The translations under genes and the position numbers were made by a program. This document shows, in pieces, positions 25,041-33,402 of a stretch of DNA of 39,231 bases (the stretch's first letter is position 1; the number at the start of each line of letters is the position of its first letter). Under the pieces are notes generated by a model, which saw only the letters and a program-made list of their open reading frames with translations, did not search any database and was not told the origin of the DNA. The stretch is from Akkermansiaceae bacterium (GTDB taxonomy: Bacteria; Verrucomicrobiota; Verrucomicrobiia; Verrucomicrobiales; Akkermansiaceae): assembly GCA_015062045.1 (NCBI GenBank), contig SUVJ01000016.1, forward strand, positions 1-39,231. The letters run 5' to 3'.

Positions 25041-27089
25041 CTAATCATGCATTTGCTCATCAAGCCAGGAGCGCAGGGCCTGTTGCAGGGCGGGGGTGAA
25101 GAGGTCATCGCAAAAGATGCCGATGCCGGCGGGGGATGCCGCATGCAGGCGAGAGAGCTCTGCGGGGAATCCCTCGGGGGTGGTATCGGGCAGGTGCAGA
25201 CCGGGGGCAAGGGGGATTCTGCCCTGCGTTTGCTGCGTGGCCTGCACGGTGCAATCTGCGGACCACTGCGGGGTCTCGTTATAGAAGGAGTAGTAGACCA
25301 TGGGCAGGGCAAGGTCTATGCAAAAGCGGCTCCAGTCTTGCCGCACGAGCTGTGCGGCAATTTGCGGGGTGGGGAACACGGCGCAGGCACTGCGCAGGTT
25401 GTGGCTGCGTATGCGGGCGGTGATGGCGTTGGCGTAGTCGGCAACGCTTTGCAGGCGGAACTCTCGCCAAGCGGTGTCGGTATCCGCCTCGGGGTGCGGG
25501 GCTCTGCCGTATTGTTGGCGGAAAAGGGATTGGCAGCGGTCGCAATAGCAGTAATCGTACTCCGGCAGCTCGCAGGACATATCAAGCCCGTAATTCTCCC
25601 ACAGGCCACGGGGTAAAATGACATCCGGCATGCGCATGTAGTCTAATTGTATGCCGATGATTCCGGGCAGGGCGGCAAGTTTGTCCACCTCTGCCAGCAG
25701 GTGGGCGCGTGCCCCCGGGCTGTTGGGGCAAAGAAACTGGTAATACTCAACAAAGGGGCGGTCTTGCGTGGCATGGCAAGACTTGCCGATGCGGTTTACC
25801 GCATACCAATCGGGGTGTTGCAGGGCAAGGGAATCCCCCGGGCGGTTGGCAGCCCACAGCCAGGCATATACCTGCATGCCGTGTTTGGCGGCAAGCGGGG
25901 TAAGGGCTGCTATTTGCTCTGCTGTGCCGCCAATGATGAGCACGTTGACCCCGGCCGCTGCATAGTTGCAAAACTCTTTATCCCAAAATACTGTATCGCC
26001 GGGGTGGTTGTTACCGTGTACCCACAGGTAAATCTCCGGTATGTTGCGTGTGGCCGGCGTGCGGGTGAGGGTGGCGTTGCTGTCTAAGCGCACCCTTTCG
26101 CCCGTGCGGGCAACGGTGCTTTCTACCGCAAAATATTCGGGTGTCAGAATCGGGGCATTGCAGCCCTGCGGGGCTTGCATCGCTGTGTTGAATGCGCCAT
26201 TCTCTTTCTTATAAGCCAGTTGCTTGTTGTAGTAGGCAAAGAGCTGTTGCTCCGTAGCGTGGGCTGCGGGCAGGGGCATGGGCTCCCACACGCCTGCGGG
26301 GCTGTTGCTGAGGCGTACATAGCCCCAATGCTCGGGCATGTGGATGTTGATTTCTCCCGTGGCAGCCCACACATGGTTGGTTTCGGGTAGCGGGTTGCCT
26401 TGGGCGTCTGTCTTTTTGGCGTAACCGTGGGGGGAATCCGCGCAGGGGCTGACATGCCAGTTGACGCGGGAGAAGTTCATGCGCAGCGTGGTGCCGGGGG
26501 CAGGGGGCTGCACGGTGCGCGGGTGGTTGGAGTGCCCTATGATGCTCACCCAGGGAATGGCCATTTCCACGCTCCACCCCTCATCACAATCTCTTGAGTC
26601 GTTGAGTGTGCCGCGCAGGTGAACGGCGTGTTTCAGCCCGGGTATATCCCAGTCGTGCAGGGCCAGGTTGCCGCTGCGGTAGGGCTCGGTGAGCAGAAGA
26701 TCCCACACGGTGTTGAGGGCGTTCACCTCTATCTCTACATAGTTTTTTGTGTCGCCGTCGGGGTCGATGAATACCTCAAAATCCGGGTCTCGGTAAATGA
26801 CGGAATCCCGCTCGGTGAGTGTGGCCCACAGGTGCGCCTCCTGCATGTCGGCATGCACATACAGGTATTCGGCATCCCAAAGCATTTTAACAGTGGTGCG
26901 GTTGGGGATGGCTGCCCCCTCAATGTCTCTCAATGGGCTCAGTGGCAGTGCTTGTTGCCAAGAGCTTTCATCTGCCTTGCCGTCTATGCTCAACGGGGTA
27001 TTGGTGCGTTGGCATACATAGGTGGGCGGTTGTATGTCTGCTGCATAAATCAGTCCGGTGCACAGCATGAATGCGGTCAGGCTTTTCAT
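25041..27089 (-). CDS. Secreted CBM9-like plus GHL10-type glycoside hydrolase
   Basis: 682 residues. The signal peptide is MKSLTAFMLCTGLIYA. A CBM9-like carbohydrate-binding beta-sandwich (about 25-255) has 'PLSIDGKADESSWQQA', 'TVKMLWDAEYLYV' and 'DPDFEVFIDPDGD', as in secreted xylan/glycan-binding modules. A TIM-barrel of the GHL10/DUF187 kind (about 330-680) includes 'AAKHGMQVYAWLWAAN', 'HPDWYAV', 'GIQLDYMRMPD' and a CxxC-type 'YCYCDRCQ' insertion. It probably cleaves a host or dietary polysaccharide outside the cytosol; the substrate is unknown. It stands alone, without sugar transporters or a sensor nearby. Its promoter has the -10 box 6 nt before ATG, so a leaderless secreted protein is predicted. 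Confidence 0.82.
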   Translation of the reverse strand: MKSLTAFMLCTGLIYAADIQPPTYVCQRTNTPLSIDGKADESSWQQALPLSPLRDIEGAAIPNRTTVKMLWDAEYLYVHADMQEAHLWATLTERDSVIYRDPDFEVFIDPDGDTKNYVEIEVNALNTVWDLLLTEPYRSGNLALHDWDIPGLKHAVHLRGTLNDSRDCDEGWSVEMAIPWVSIIGHSNHPRTVQPPAPGTTLRMNFSRVNWHVSPCADSPHGYAKKTDAQGNPLPETNHVWAATGEINIHMPEHWGYVRLSNSPAGVWEPMPLPAAHATEQQLFAYYNKQLAYKKENGAFNTAMQAPQGCNAPILTPEYFAVESTVARTGERVRLDSNATLTRTPATRNIPEIYLWVHGNNHPGDTVFWDKEFCNYAAAGVNVLIIGGTAEQIAALTPLAAKHGMQVYAWLWAANRPGDSLALQHPDWYAVNRIGKSCHATQDRPFVEYYQFLCPNSPGARAHLLAEVDKLAALPGIIGIQLDYMRMPDVILPRGLWENYGLDMSCELPEYDYCYCDRCQSLFRQQYGRAPHPEADTDTAWREFRLQSVADYANAITARIRSHNLRSACAVFPTPQIAAQLVRQDWSRFCIDLALPMVYYSFYNETPQWSADCTVQATQQTQGRIPLAPGLHLPDTTPEGFPAELSRLHAASPAGIGIFCDDLFTPALQQALRSWLDEQMHD

Positions 27090-27095
27090 GGGGGT

Positions 27096-27125
27096 ACTCT
27101 AACATATTTTATGTTGAGCGGTCAA
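27096..27125 (-). promoter_or_regulatory. Promoter of the GHL10 gene, predicted leaderless
   Basis: TTGACC (27120-27125), 18 nt and TAGAGT (27096-27101) on the minus strand, then exactly 6 nt (ACCCCC) to ATG. Confidence 0.58.
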
Positions 27126-27153
27126 GTAGGAATTACACTGGTGACTCAGTAAT

Positions 27154-27190
27154 AAAAAACGGTCTCCCGATAGGTAAACCGGGAGACCGT
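27154..27190 (-). terminator. Intrinsic terminator of the zinc-ribbon membrane protein gene
   Basis: An 11-bp stem, ACGGTCTCCCG (27159-27169) with CGGGAGACCGT (27180-27190), and a 10-nt loop. On the minus strand it is followed by UUUUU and then AUU. It lies 20 nt past the stop at 27210. Confidence 0.85.
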
Positions 27191-27209
27191 ATGAAAAAAG
27201 TGTTTGTGA

Positions 27210-28388
27210 TTACGCTGCCGGGGTTACTTTTGTGCCGCAAGAGCCACAAAAAGCCTGGCCGGGTTGCAGGGCCGCACCACATGCCGTGCAGAAATGCGGC
27301 TTGGGGGGGATAGGTTGTACGGGCTGTACCGGAGCCGTTGCGGGGGTGGGGGCAGGAGCCGGGGCTGTAGTCGGTTCTTCTTTCACGGCGGGAGCTTCAG
27401 CCACAGCAGGCGCGTCCGTTTGTTCCGTTTGCTCGGCATCGGGGAGTGCGGGGGTAGAATTATCTGTGGGGGAAGCGGGTTGTTCTGTAGCGTTTTCTTC
27501 ACCCTTTTTGAAGAGCTCTCGGAAGCTGGAGGACCAACCGCTGAGTTTGCCGTACAGGTCAATGGCGGGCGGGGCTGTTTGCGCCTCTGTCATGTAGCGG
27601 TGTACCATTTTTACCATAATCCAGCTGTCAATGAAGGCGTATTTGATTACCCAAGCCAGCATCAGAGAGAGTACAAAGGCAATGATGCCGTACCACTCAA
27701 GCGCGCGGAACGTGAGCCCGAGCACAAGGAAGCAGAGCAGGGTAATCACAACAACGGCAATGGATACCGTCAGCATGATCCAAGCCGCATTTTTGAGCAG
27801 GGCTTTCCAGTTTTGTGCGTAGAGCACCACGCCGTCTGCAGCACTGCGCCAAGCGTTGTTTTCTTTCTTGTAGAACGTGTAGCAAAGACAGCACTCATCA
27901 ATATAGCCCAAAGAGAGCTCCACAAACCAGTTGATGAGCTTTTGCACCTTTTCGCCACCGGGAATCATGTTGAGAATGCCGCCCGTCAGTCTGCCCAACA
28001 TGCGCTGAACTTGTTTGACGGCACTACCCACCAGTTTATCGATGCCGAAGTATACGTTAGCGGTACCGAATCTCTCTATCACCAAGCGCTTGCCTACGGA
28101 AAACGGTGCGTCCGGAATCTGCCCGGTGTGGAAACTCTCTGCAATGACCGCCACATGCCCGGCCTTTACCATGTAACCCAAGTAGTGGTTGAGTATGAAA
28201 TTGACAAAACCGATACATCCCAGCCACACCAGTAGCAAGATTCCCCCTACGCTCTCGCTGTCAAAAAGATAGGCTATGCCTATAAATACCGCTATCAGTA
28301 TGACGTCTATGATGATGTTGAGCAGCCCCAACCCCAGCTTCAACCAGCAAAAGGTGAGTGAACGAAAAAAGATGTTGTTTGTTGTCAT
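27210..28388 (-). CDS. Multi-pass membrane protein with C-terminal zinc ribbon, unknown function
   Basis: 392 residues. Two hydrophobic helices lie near the N-terminus (about 17-75). An amphipathic middle ('LGRLTGGILNMIPGGEKVQ') is followed by two more strong helices (about 205-260). A Pro/Ala/Glu-rich flexible linker (about 305-365) leads to a C-terminal zinc ribbon with 'CTACG' and 'CGSCG' knuckles (about 369-385). The layout (membrane domain, disordered linker, cytosolic zinc ribbon) is that of bacterial zinc-ribbon membrane proteins of unknown role. It is monocistronic, divergent from DUF4492-cydAB and ends in a strong terminator. Confidence 0.72.
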   Translation of the reverse strand: MTTNNIFFRSLTFCWLKLGLGLLNIIIDVILIAVFIGIAYLFDSESVGGILLLVWLGCIGFVNFILNHYLGYMVKAGHVAVIAESFHTGQIPDAPFSVGKRLVIERFGTANVYFGIDKLVGSAVKQVQRMLGRLTGGILNMIPGGEKVQKLINWFVELSLGYIDECCLCYTFYKKENNAWRSAADGVVLYAQNWKALLKNAAWIMLTVSIAVVVITLLCFLVLGLTFRALEWYGIIAFVLSLMLAWVIKYAFIDSWIMVKMVHRYMTEAQTAPPAIDLYGKLSGWSSSFRELFKKGEENATEQPASPTDNSTPALPDAEQTEQTDAPAVAEAPAVKEEPTTAPAPAPTPATAPVQPVQPIPPKPHFCTACGAALQPGQAFCGSCGTKVTPAA

Positions 28389-28520
28389 GGGGTGAAATAA
28401 TGTGAGTTGTTTTGTGATTACTCTGAATAATAGAGATGCTATTCATATACTACACCCCTTATAGGAAAACAAGTAAAAAATGTTATTTTGTATAAAAAAG
28501 TGAGGGAATGTCGTTTTTTC

Positions 28521-28548
28521 TTGCCATGATAATTAGAATGACTATAAT
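28521..28548 (+). promoter_or_regulatory. DUF4492-cydAB promoter, predicted leaderless
   Basis: TTGCCA (28521-28526), 16 nt and a perfect TATAAT (28543-28548), then exactly 6 nt to the ATG at 28555. An in-frame stop just upstream excludes an earlier start, so an mRNA from this promoter would begin at or next to the start codon. Confidence 0.68.
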
Positions 28549-28554
28549 GATGGT

Positions 28555-28764
28555 ATGATTTTGAGACGGATAGCACGTTTTTACATAGAGGGGTTCCGGA
28601 GTATGACCTTGGGGCGAACTCTGTGGTGCATCATTCTGATAAAGCTCTTTATCATGTTTGCGGTGCTGAAGGCATTTTTCTTTCCGTCCTATCTTAAGGG
28701 AGATGCGGAATCGAAAGGGGAGGCGGTATCAACCGAGCTGACAGAACGCAAAGCAGGAGAATAA
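28555..28764 (+). CDS. DUF4492 small membrane protein, cytochrome bd accessory candidate
   Basis: 69 residues. The diagnostic core is 'FYIEGFRSMTLGRTLW', then 'IILIKLFIMFAVLKAFFFPSYL', a single membrane helix. DUF4492 proteins are known from Bacteroidota, where they sit directly before cydA as here (20-nt gap). By position and size they resemble CydX/CydH-type single-helix subunits of cytochrome bd, but they are not homologous to CydX and their role is unproven. I infer a structural or assembly subunit of the bd oxidase. The C-terminal 25 residues are polar and probably exposed. Confidence 0.85.
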   Translation: MILRRIARFYIEGFRSMTLGRTLWCIILIKLFIMFAVLKAFFFPSYLKGDAESKGEAVSTELTERKAGE

Positions 28765-28784
28765 ACAAAAACACATTACTACAA

Positions 28785-30332
28785 ATGGAAGCAATAGATG
28801 CATCATTGGTGGACTGGTCGCGGGCGCAATTTGCGCTTACAGCCATGTACCATTGGTTGTTTGTGCCGTTAACGCTCGGGTTGGGCGTGGTTATGGCCAT
28901 TATGGAGACGCTCTATGTACGCACGGGGCGCGAGTTTTGGAAACAAACGGCCAAGTTCTGGATGAAACTTTTCGGTATCAACTTTGCCATGGGTGTTGCC
29001 ACGGGCATTATTCTGGAGTTTGAGTTTGGTACCAACTGGAGCAATTACAGCTGGTTCGTGGGGGATATTTTCGGGGCTCCGTTGGCCATAGAGGGTATCT
29101 TGGCCTTCTTTATGGAGAGTACCTTTATTGCCGTTATGTATTTTGGGTGGAACAAAGTGAGCAAACGCGCACACTTGGCCTCTACCTGGTTAACAATTAT
29201 CGGTGCCACAATATCTGCCTGGTGGATTCTGGTGGCTAATGCGTGGATGCAGTACCCCGTGGGCATGGAGTTCAACCCGGATACCGTGCGTAATGAGATG
29301 GTGGATTTTGTTGCCGTAGCTTTTAACGGCGGGGCCGTGGTTAAGTTTTGTCACACGGTGGTGTCCTCATGGGTGCTGGGCAGTGTGTTTGTAGTGGGGG
29401 TGAGTTGCTGGTATTTGTTGCACGGGCGGCATAAAGAGTTTGCGCATGCCGGCATTCGTGTGGCGGCGTGGTTCGGGTTGGTGGCATCCTTGCTTACGGC
29501 ATACACCGGGCACCACAGCGGGCGTATTATTGCAGAGCAGCAACCCATGAAACTGGCGGCTGCCGAGGGCTTGTATGAGGGCGGCACGCAGCAAGGGCTG
29601 GTGATGGCCGGTGTGCTGCGCCCCGGGGTGGATTGGGCTGCCCCCACAGAGGAGGATAAGATGCTGCTCAATATCGAGATGCCGTATGCGCTGTCTGTGC
29701 TTGCTACTCACAAGGTAGATGGCTATGTGCCGGGCATCCGTAACATATTGGAGGGCGGCTACCCCCTGCCGGATGGCTCCGTTGCGCTTTCTGCCGAGGA
29801 AAAAATGCTGCGCGGACGCAAGGCGATTGAGGCCTTGGGCGAGTATCGGGATGCCGAGGAGGCCGAGGATAAAGCCGCAGCCTTAAAAGCATTGCGAGAG
29901 AACTTTGACTATTTTGGTTACGGGTACCTGAAATCCCCGGCAGACTTAGTGCCCCCGGTGCCGCTTACCTTTTACAGTTTCCGCATCATGGTGATATTGG
30001 GTGGGTATTTCATTGTATTATTTGCGGGGCTGTTGGTGTTGCGGCAGCGTGTGGAGCGTTGGCGGCTTGTGCAATGGGGGGTGGTGCTCACCATCCCCTT
30101 GGCTTGGCTGGCCAGTCAAGCCGGTTGGGTTGTGGCAGAGGTAGGGCGCCAGCCGTGGGCCATTCAGGGCTTGTTGCCCAATGTTGCCGCTATTTCCCGG
30201 CTGGAGACGGGGGCTGTTCAAACTACCTTCTTTATCTTCCTGTTCCTCTTTACTCTTCTGCTGGTGGCAGAGTTGGGGATTATGGGCAAAGCCATAGCCA
30301 CCGGCCCCGAAACCGATAAACCTGCTGCATGA
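28785..30332 (+). CDS. cydA: Cytochrome bd ubiquinol/menaquinol oxidase subunit I
   Basis: 515 residues, 8-9 membrane helices. The N-terminal 'ALTAMYHWLFVPLTLGLG' contains the heme b595 ligand His, and 'VKFCHTVVSSWVLG' contains the b558 ligand His. The quinol-side loop is followed by 'PPVPLTFYSFRIMVILG' and the conserved 'GRQPWAIQGLLP'. The insert between helices 6 and 7 is of intermediate length with a charged 'EYRDAEEAEDKAAAL' stretch. It oxidises quinol and reduces O2 at high affinity, generating proton motive force without pumping. No Shine-Dalgarno is near the ATG; the leader is A-rich. Its stop overlaps cydB (ATGA). Confidence 0.96.
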   Translation: MEAIDASLVDWSRAQFALTAMYHWLFVPLTLGLGVVMAIMETLYVRTGREFWKQTAKFWMKLFGINFAMGVATGIILEFEFGTNWSNYSWFVGDIFGAPLAIEGILAFFMESTFIAVMYFGWNKVSKRAHLASTWLTIIGATISAWWILVANAWMQYPVGMEFNPDTVRNEMVDFVAVAFNGGAVVKFCHTVVSSWVLGSVFVVGVSCWYLLHGRHKEFAHAGIRVAAWFGLVASLLTAYTGHHSGRIIAEQQPMKLAAAEGLYEGGTQQGLVMAGVLRPGVDWAAPTEEDKMLLNIEMPYALSVLATHKVDGYVPGIRNILEGGYPLPDGSVALSAEEKMLRGRKAIEALGEYRDAEEAEDKAAALKALRENFDYFGYGYLKSPADLVPPVPLTFYSFRIMVILGGYFIVLFAGLLVLRQRVERWRLVQWGVVLTIPLAWLASQAGWVVAEVGRQPWAIQGLLPNVAAISRLETGAVQTTFFIFLFLFTLLLVAELGIMGKAIATGPETDKPAA

Positions 30333-31462
30333 TTATGGACGATATTTCTTTTTTACAACATTATTGGTGGTTCCTGGTATCTTTGCTGGGGGCGTTGCTG
30401 GTGTTCCTGATGTTTGTTCAGGGCGGCCAATCGTTGATTTGGACGCTTGGTAAAACGGAGGAGCAAAGACGCATGCTGTTGTTAGCAACGGGGCGTAAGT
30501 GGGAGCTCACCTTTACAACCTTGGTGACATTCGGCGGCGCGTTCTTTGCCTCTTTCCCGCTGTTTTACAGCACCAGTTTCGGCGGGGCATACTGGGTATG
30601 GGTACTTATTTTGTTGTGTTTTGTGTTGCAAGCTGTTTCATACGAGTTTCAGCTCAAGCGCAGCAATTTGCTCGGTACTAATACTTACCGCGTGTTCTTA
30701 TTGCTCAATGGTATACTGGGTCCCTTGTTGATAGGTACGGCCGTGGGCACGTTTTTCAGCGGGGCAGAGTTTGTGGTAAATAAGGCAGCTGTGGCCAGCC
30801 CGGGTATGCCGGTTATCTCCTCTTGGGTAAACCCGCTGCATGGGCTGGAGGCCGCCCTGGTTCCTCAAAACTTGTTGTTGGGTATTAGTGTATTGCTGCT
30901 TACTCGTGTTTTGGCTTGTTTATATTTTGCAGAAAATATAGCAGATGCTCCCCTCAAAGAGATGTGCCGTAAGCGGTTGGTGATGGAAAGCGGTTTCTTT
31001 CTCCTCTTCTTCCTGACGTGGTTGGTATATTTGTTGTTCTCCGTTGGGTTTGCGGTAGGGGCAGATGGCTCTGTGTACCTTGAGCCGTACAAGTACCTGC
31101 ACAACCTGCAAGCCATGCCCGGTGTTACGGTCATGTTATTGATGGGGGTACTCATGGTGTTGGGCGGCATGCTTAAGGGAATATTAGGGTGGAAATATGC
31201 TTTTTGGCTGGCCGGCCCGGGTACGGTGTTGGTAGTGTTGGCCTTGTTGCTTTGCGCGGGGTGGAACCACACGACTTATTACCCCTCTGTGGCGGATTTA
31301 CAGAGTTCTCTCACCATTGAGAATAGCAGCTCCAGTCTGTTTACCCTCAAAACAATGACATATGTCTCCTTTATTATCCCCTTTGTCATTGCTTATATTG
31401 CCTGGGCTTGGCGCGCCTTGGATAGTGAGCCCATTACTGTTGAAGAGACAGAGGAACACTGA
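30329..31462 (+). CDS. cydB: Cytochrome bd oxidase subunit II
   Basis: 377 residues, about 8 helices, starting at the ATG that overlaps the cydA stop. It opens with 'YWWFLVSLLGALLVFLMFVQGGQSL', where most CydB have a 'G-x-D-L-G' turn; this variant is usual in the Bacteroidota-type family. 'TNTYRVFLLLNGILGPLLIG' and the C-terminal 'TLKTMTYVSFIIPFVIAYI' fit CydB. It pairs with CydA and is needed for heme insertion. It ends the three-gene operon; a strong hairpin follows. Confidence 0.93.
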   Translation: MIMDDISFLQHYWWFLVSLLGALLVFLMFVQGGQSLIWTLGKTEEQRRMLLLATGRKWELTFTTLVTFGGAFFASFPLFYSTSFGGAYWVWVLILLCFVLQAVSYEFQLKRSNLLGTNTYRVFLLLNGILGPLLIGTAVGTFFSGAEFVVNKAAVASPGMPVISSWVNPLHGLEAALVPQNLLLGISVLLLTRVLACLYFAENIADAPLKEMCRKRLVMESGFFLLFFLTWLVYLLFSVGFAVGADGSVYLEPYKYLHNLQAMPGVTVMLLMGVLMVLGGMLKGILGWKYAFWLAGPGTVLVVLALLLCAGWNHTTYYPSVADLQSSLTIENSSSSLFTLKTMTYVSFIIPFVIAYIAWAWRALDSEPITVEETEEH

Positions 31463-31490
31463 TAAACATACACGGCTTCAAACACTCTAC

Positions 31491-31527
31491 CCGGCGGCAG
31501 TGCATTTGCATTGTCGCCGGTATTTTT
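31491..31527 (+). terminator. Intrinsic terminator of cydAB
   Basis: A 14-bp stem with two G-U pairs (31491-31504 with 31507-31520) and a 2-nt central loop, which may open to a 4-6-nt loop, followed by TATTTTT. It separates cydAB from lpxB. Confidence 0.82.
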
Positions 31528-31549
31528 ATGGAGAATGCTTTGAAATAGC

Positions 31550-31578
31550 TTGCAAGTAGGGGGCAAAACTGTTAAGAT
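31550..31578 (+). promoter_or_regulatory. lpxB promoter, predicted leaderless
   Basis: TTGCAA (31550-31555), 17 nt and TAAGAT (31573-31578), then exactly 6 nt (ACAGGC) to the lpxB ATG at 31585. Confidence 0.6.
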
Positions 31579-31584
31579 ACAGGC

Positions 31585-32700
31585 ATGAAATTCTTTGTCA
31601 TTGCCGGTGAAAAAAGTGGTGATAAACAGGGGGCTCTTGTGATGCAGGAGCTGATGAACCGTTGCCCCGATATTCAGTTCGAAGGCTTGGGTGGTAACCG
31701 CATGCATGCATTGGCACCCGCGGTGGAGGATTGGGCAGACCAAGCTGCCGTTATCGGCGTGGTGGAGGTGCTGAAGCATGCCCGCTATTTTATACGCCGC
31801 CTCAAGGAGATGACAGAGCGCATTGTGGCCGAGCAGCCGGATTGCTTGTTGTTGATTGACTACCCGGGCTTTAACCAGCGCTTGGCAGACCGCGTGCACA
31901 AGCTTTGCCCGAACATTAAAATTGCTTGGTTTATTGCCCCCATGGTATGGGCTTGGCATAAAGACCGCATCCCCAAGCTGGCCAACATGCTCGACCTCAT
32001 GATGTGCACCTTCCCCTTTGAAAAGCCGCTCTTTGAGCAGGCCGGGTTGCGCACGGAGTTTGTGGGGCACCCTCTGGTGGATGATATCCTTGCAACGCGC
32101 CGTGTCGGCGTGAGAGAGAAGGGCCTCATTGGCCTTTTCCCCGGTAGCCGCAGCCGCGAAATTGAAAAGCATTTCCCCATTTTCCTCAATGTGGTGAAAG
32201 CGTTACAGACCAAACACCCCGAGTGGAGATTTGAAACCGCTGCCAGCTCAGAGAAACTGGCCGAGCGTATGCGCCGCATGGTGCGCCATGCCCGTATACC
32301 CGCAGAGGTGGTGAATATTCAGCTGGGTAGCTACCATGACTTGATGGATCGCGCGGAAGCTGCATTGGTGACATCCGGCACGGCTACGTTGGAAGCTGCC
32401 TTGCATGAACTACCCTTTGCGTTGGTTTACAAAGTGTCTTGGGGTACGTATCTTTTGGGGCGCATGCTGCTTACCATTAAATACATAGGCATGGTTAACA
32501 TTCTCATTGATAAGCCTGTTACCACGGAGCTGATTCAGGGTGACTTTAATGTGCAGAACTGCATTGCCGAGCTGGAGAAATTGACCACCCCCGAGACTCG
32601 CGAACAGGTGCTTGCCGGCATGAAAGAATCTATGGATTTGCTGGGGCACGGTGGTGCTGCCGGTAAAGCCGCAGAGGCTTTGCTGTCGCTTTTTAAGTAA
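31585..32700 (+). CDS. lpxB: Lipid-A-disaccharide synthase
   Basis: 371 residues, the usual length for the GT19 family. Characteristic blocks are 'AGEKSGDKQGALVM' at the N-terminus, 'GVVEVLKH', 'PDCLLLIDYPGFNQRLA', 'KIAWFIAPMVWAW', 'GHPLVDDI', 'GLFPGSRSREIEKHFP' and 'TSGTATLEAALHELPFALVYK'. It joins UDP-diacylglucosamine to lipid X, forming the disaccharide of lipid A at the inner membrane, so the organism makes LPS. It is the first gene of a pair; its stop overlaps the next ATG (TAATG). Confidence 0.95.
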   Translation: MKFFVIAGEKSGDKQGALVMQELMNRCPDIQFEGLGGNRMHALAPAVEDWADQAAVIGVVEVLKHARYFIRRLKEMTERIVAEQPDCLLLIDYPGFNQRLADRVHKLCPNIKIAWFIAPMVWAWHKDRIPKLANMLDLMMCTFPFEKPLFEQAGLRTEFVGHPLVDDILATRRVGVREKGLIGLFPGSRSREIEKHFPIFLNVVKALQTKHPEWRFETAASSEKLAERMRRMVRHARIPAEVVNIQLGSYHDLMDRAEAALVTSGTATLEAALHELPFALVYKVSWGTYLLGRMLLTIKYIGMVNILIDKPVTTELIQGDFNVQNCIAELEKLTTPETREQVLAGMKESMDLLGHGGAAGKAAEALLSLFK

Positions 32701-33389
32701 TGCAAAAACTTATTAAAGGCGTTATACCTGTGGGGCTGGCATTAATGCAAGCCTCATGCGTTTTTTCTGTAACCTCTATTTCTTGCCGGGAGAATATACC
32801 CTATCGTACCCGTGGCGGGGAGGTGCAGTCGCCATTCTGTTATAAGGTTGGTGATTTGTATTATATGCCGGTTATAGAAAAGTTCTGCCAAGAGGGCTGC
32901 TATGTATTGGGCGGTGCCATAGGGCCGCTTTCCGATAAGCCGTTGAGTGATTGGACCCTTCGTACCGAGGATAATTGTTTTACCGAAACAACGTATTTTT
33001 TGATGACCCCGCAAGATGCTGCCGTGGCATTGGGTGCCGCTATTGCGGATCCGCCTGCGGGTACAAAACCCTTTATTACGGCAGACGATTGGGATGCCAC
33101 GGTTGCCCAACCCGTGCCCATGAAGAAATGGCGGCATGCTGATAGCATGATTGCGCCGCGTACCTATTCCGCTAACGGGCACTTAAACCATTTTTATTGT
33201 GCGGCCGATGGCTCTTGGGAGGCGGACTTTACGTCATTCAGGACGCGCTACAGGGCAGACGCCTTGTATAAAGTTCCGCTAACAGCCTTGCTTTTTGTAG
33301 GGGTGGATGTACCCGTAACCGTGGTGGGTAGCACGGTATATACCCTGATAACTCCTTTTGTAGCGGGCGTAAAGGCGTTTTGTGATTAA
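32700..33389 (+). CDS. Putative exported lipoprotein, unknown function
   Basis: 229 residues. The N-terminus (MQKLIKGVIPVGLALMQASC) is a signal peptide with a Cys20 that could be lipidated, although the residues before it (Q-A-S-C) match the lipobox poorly. The C-terminal 'VPLTALLFVGVDVPVTVVGSTVYTLITPF' recalls the hydrophobic end of YceK/YidQ-type lipoproteins; this is a weak resemblance. It is translationally coupled to lpxB (TAATG), which suggests an outer-membrane-related role, by inference only. Confidence 0.65.
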   Translation: MQKLIKGVIPVGLALMQASCVFSVTSISCRENIPYRTRGGEVQSPFCYKVGDLYYMPVIEKFCQEGCYVLGGAIGPLSDKPLSDWTLRTEDNCFTETTYFLMTPQDAAVALGAAIADPPAGTKPFITADDWDATVAQPVPMKKWRHADSMIAPRTYSANGHLNHFYCAADGSWEADFTSFRTRYRADALYKVPLTALLFVGVDVPVTVVGSTVYTLITPFVAGVKAFCD

Positions 33390-33402
33390 GCCCGTGTGCG
33401 TG

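Noticed and set aside
27264..28235. 323-codon + strand frame
   Set aside because: It is antisense to the zinc-ribbon membrane protein gene, which has a promoter side, terminator and recognisable helices.
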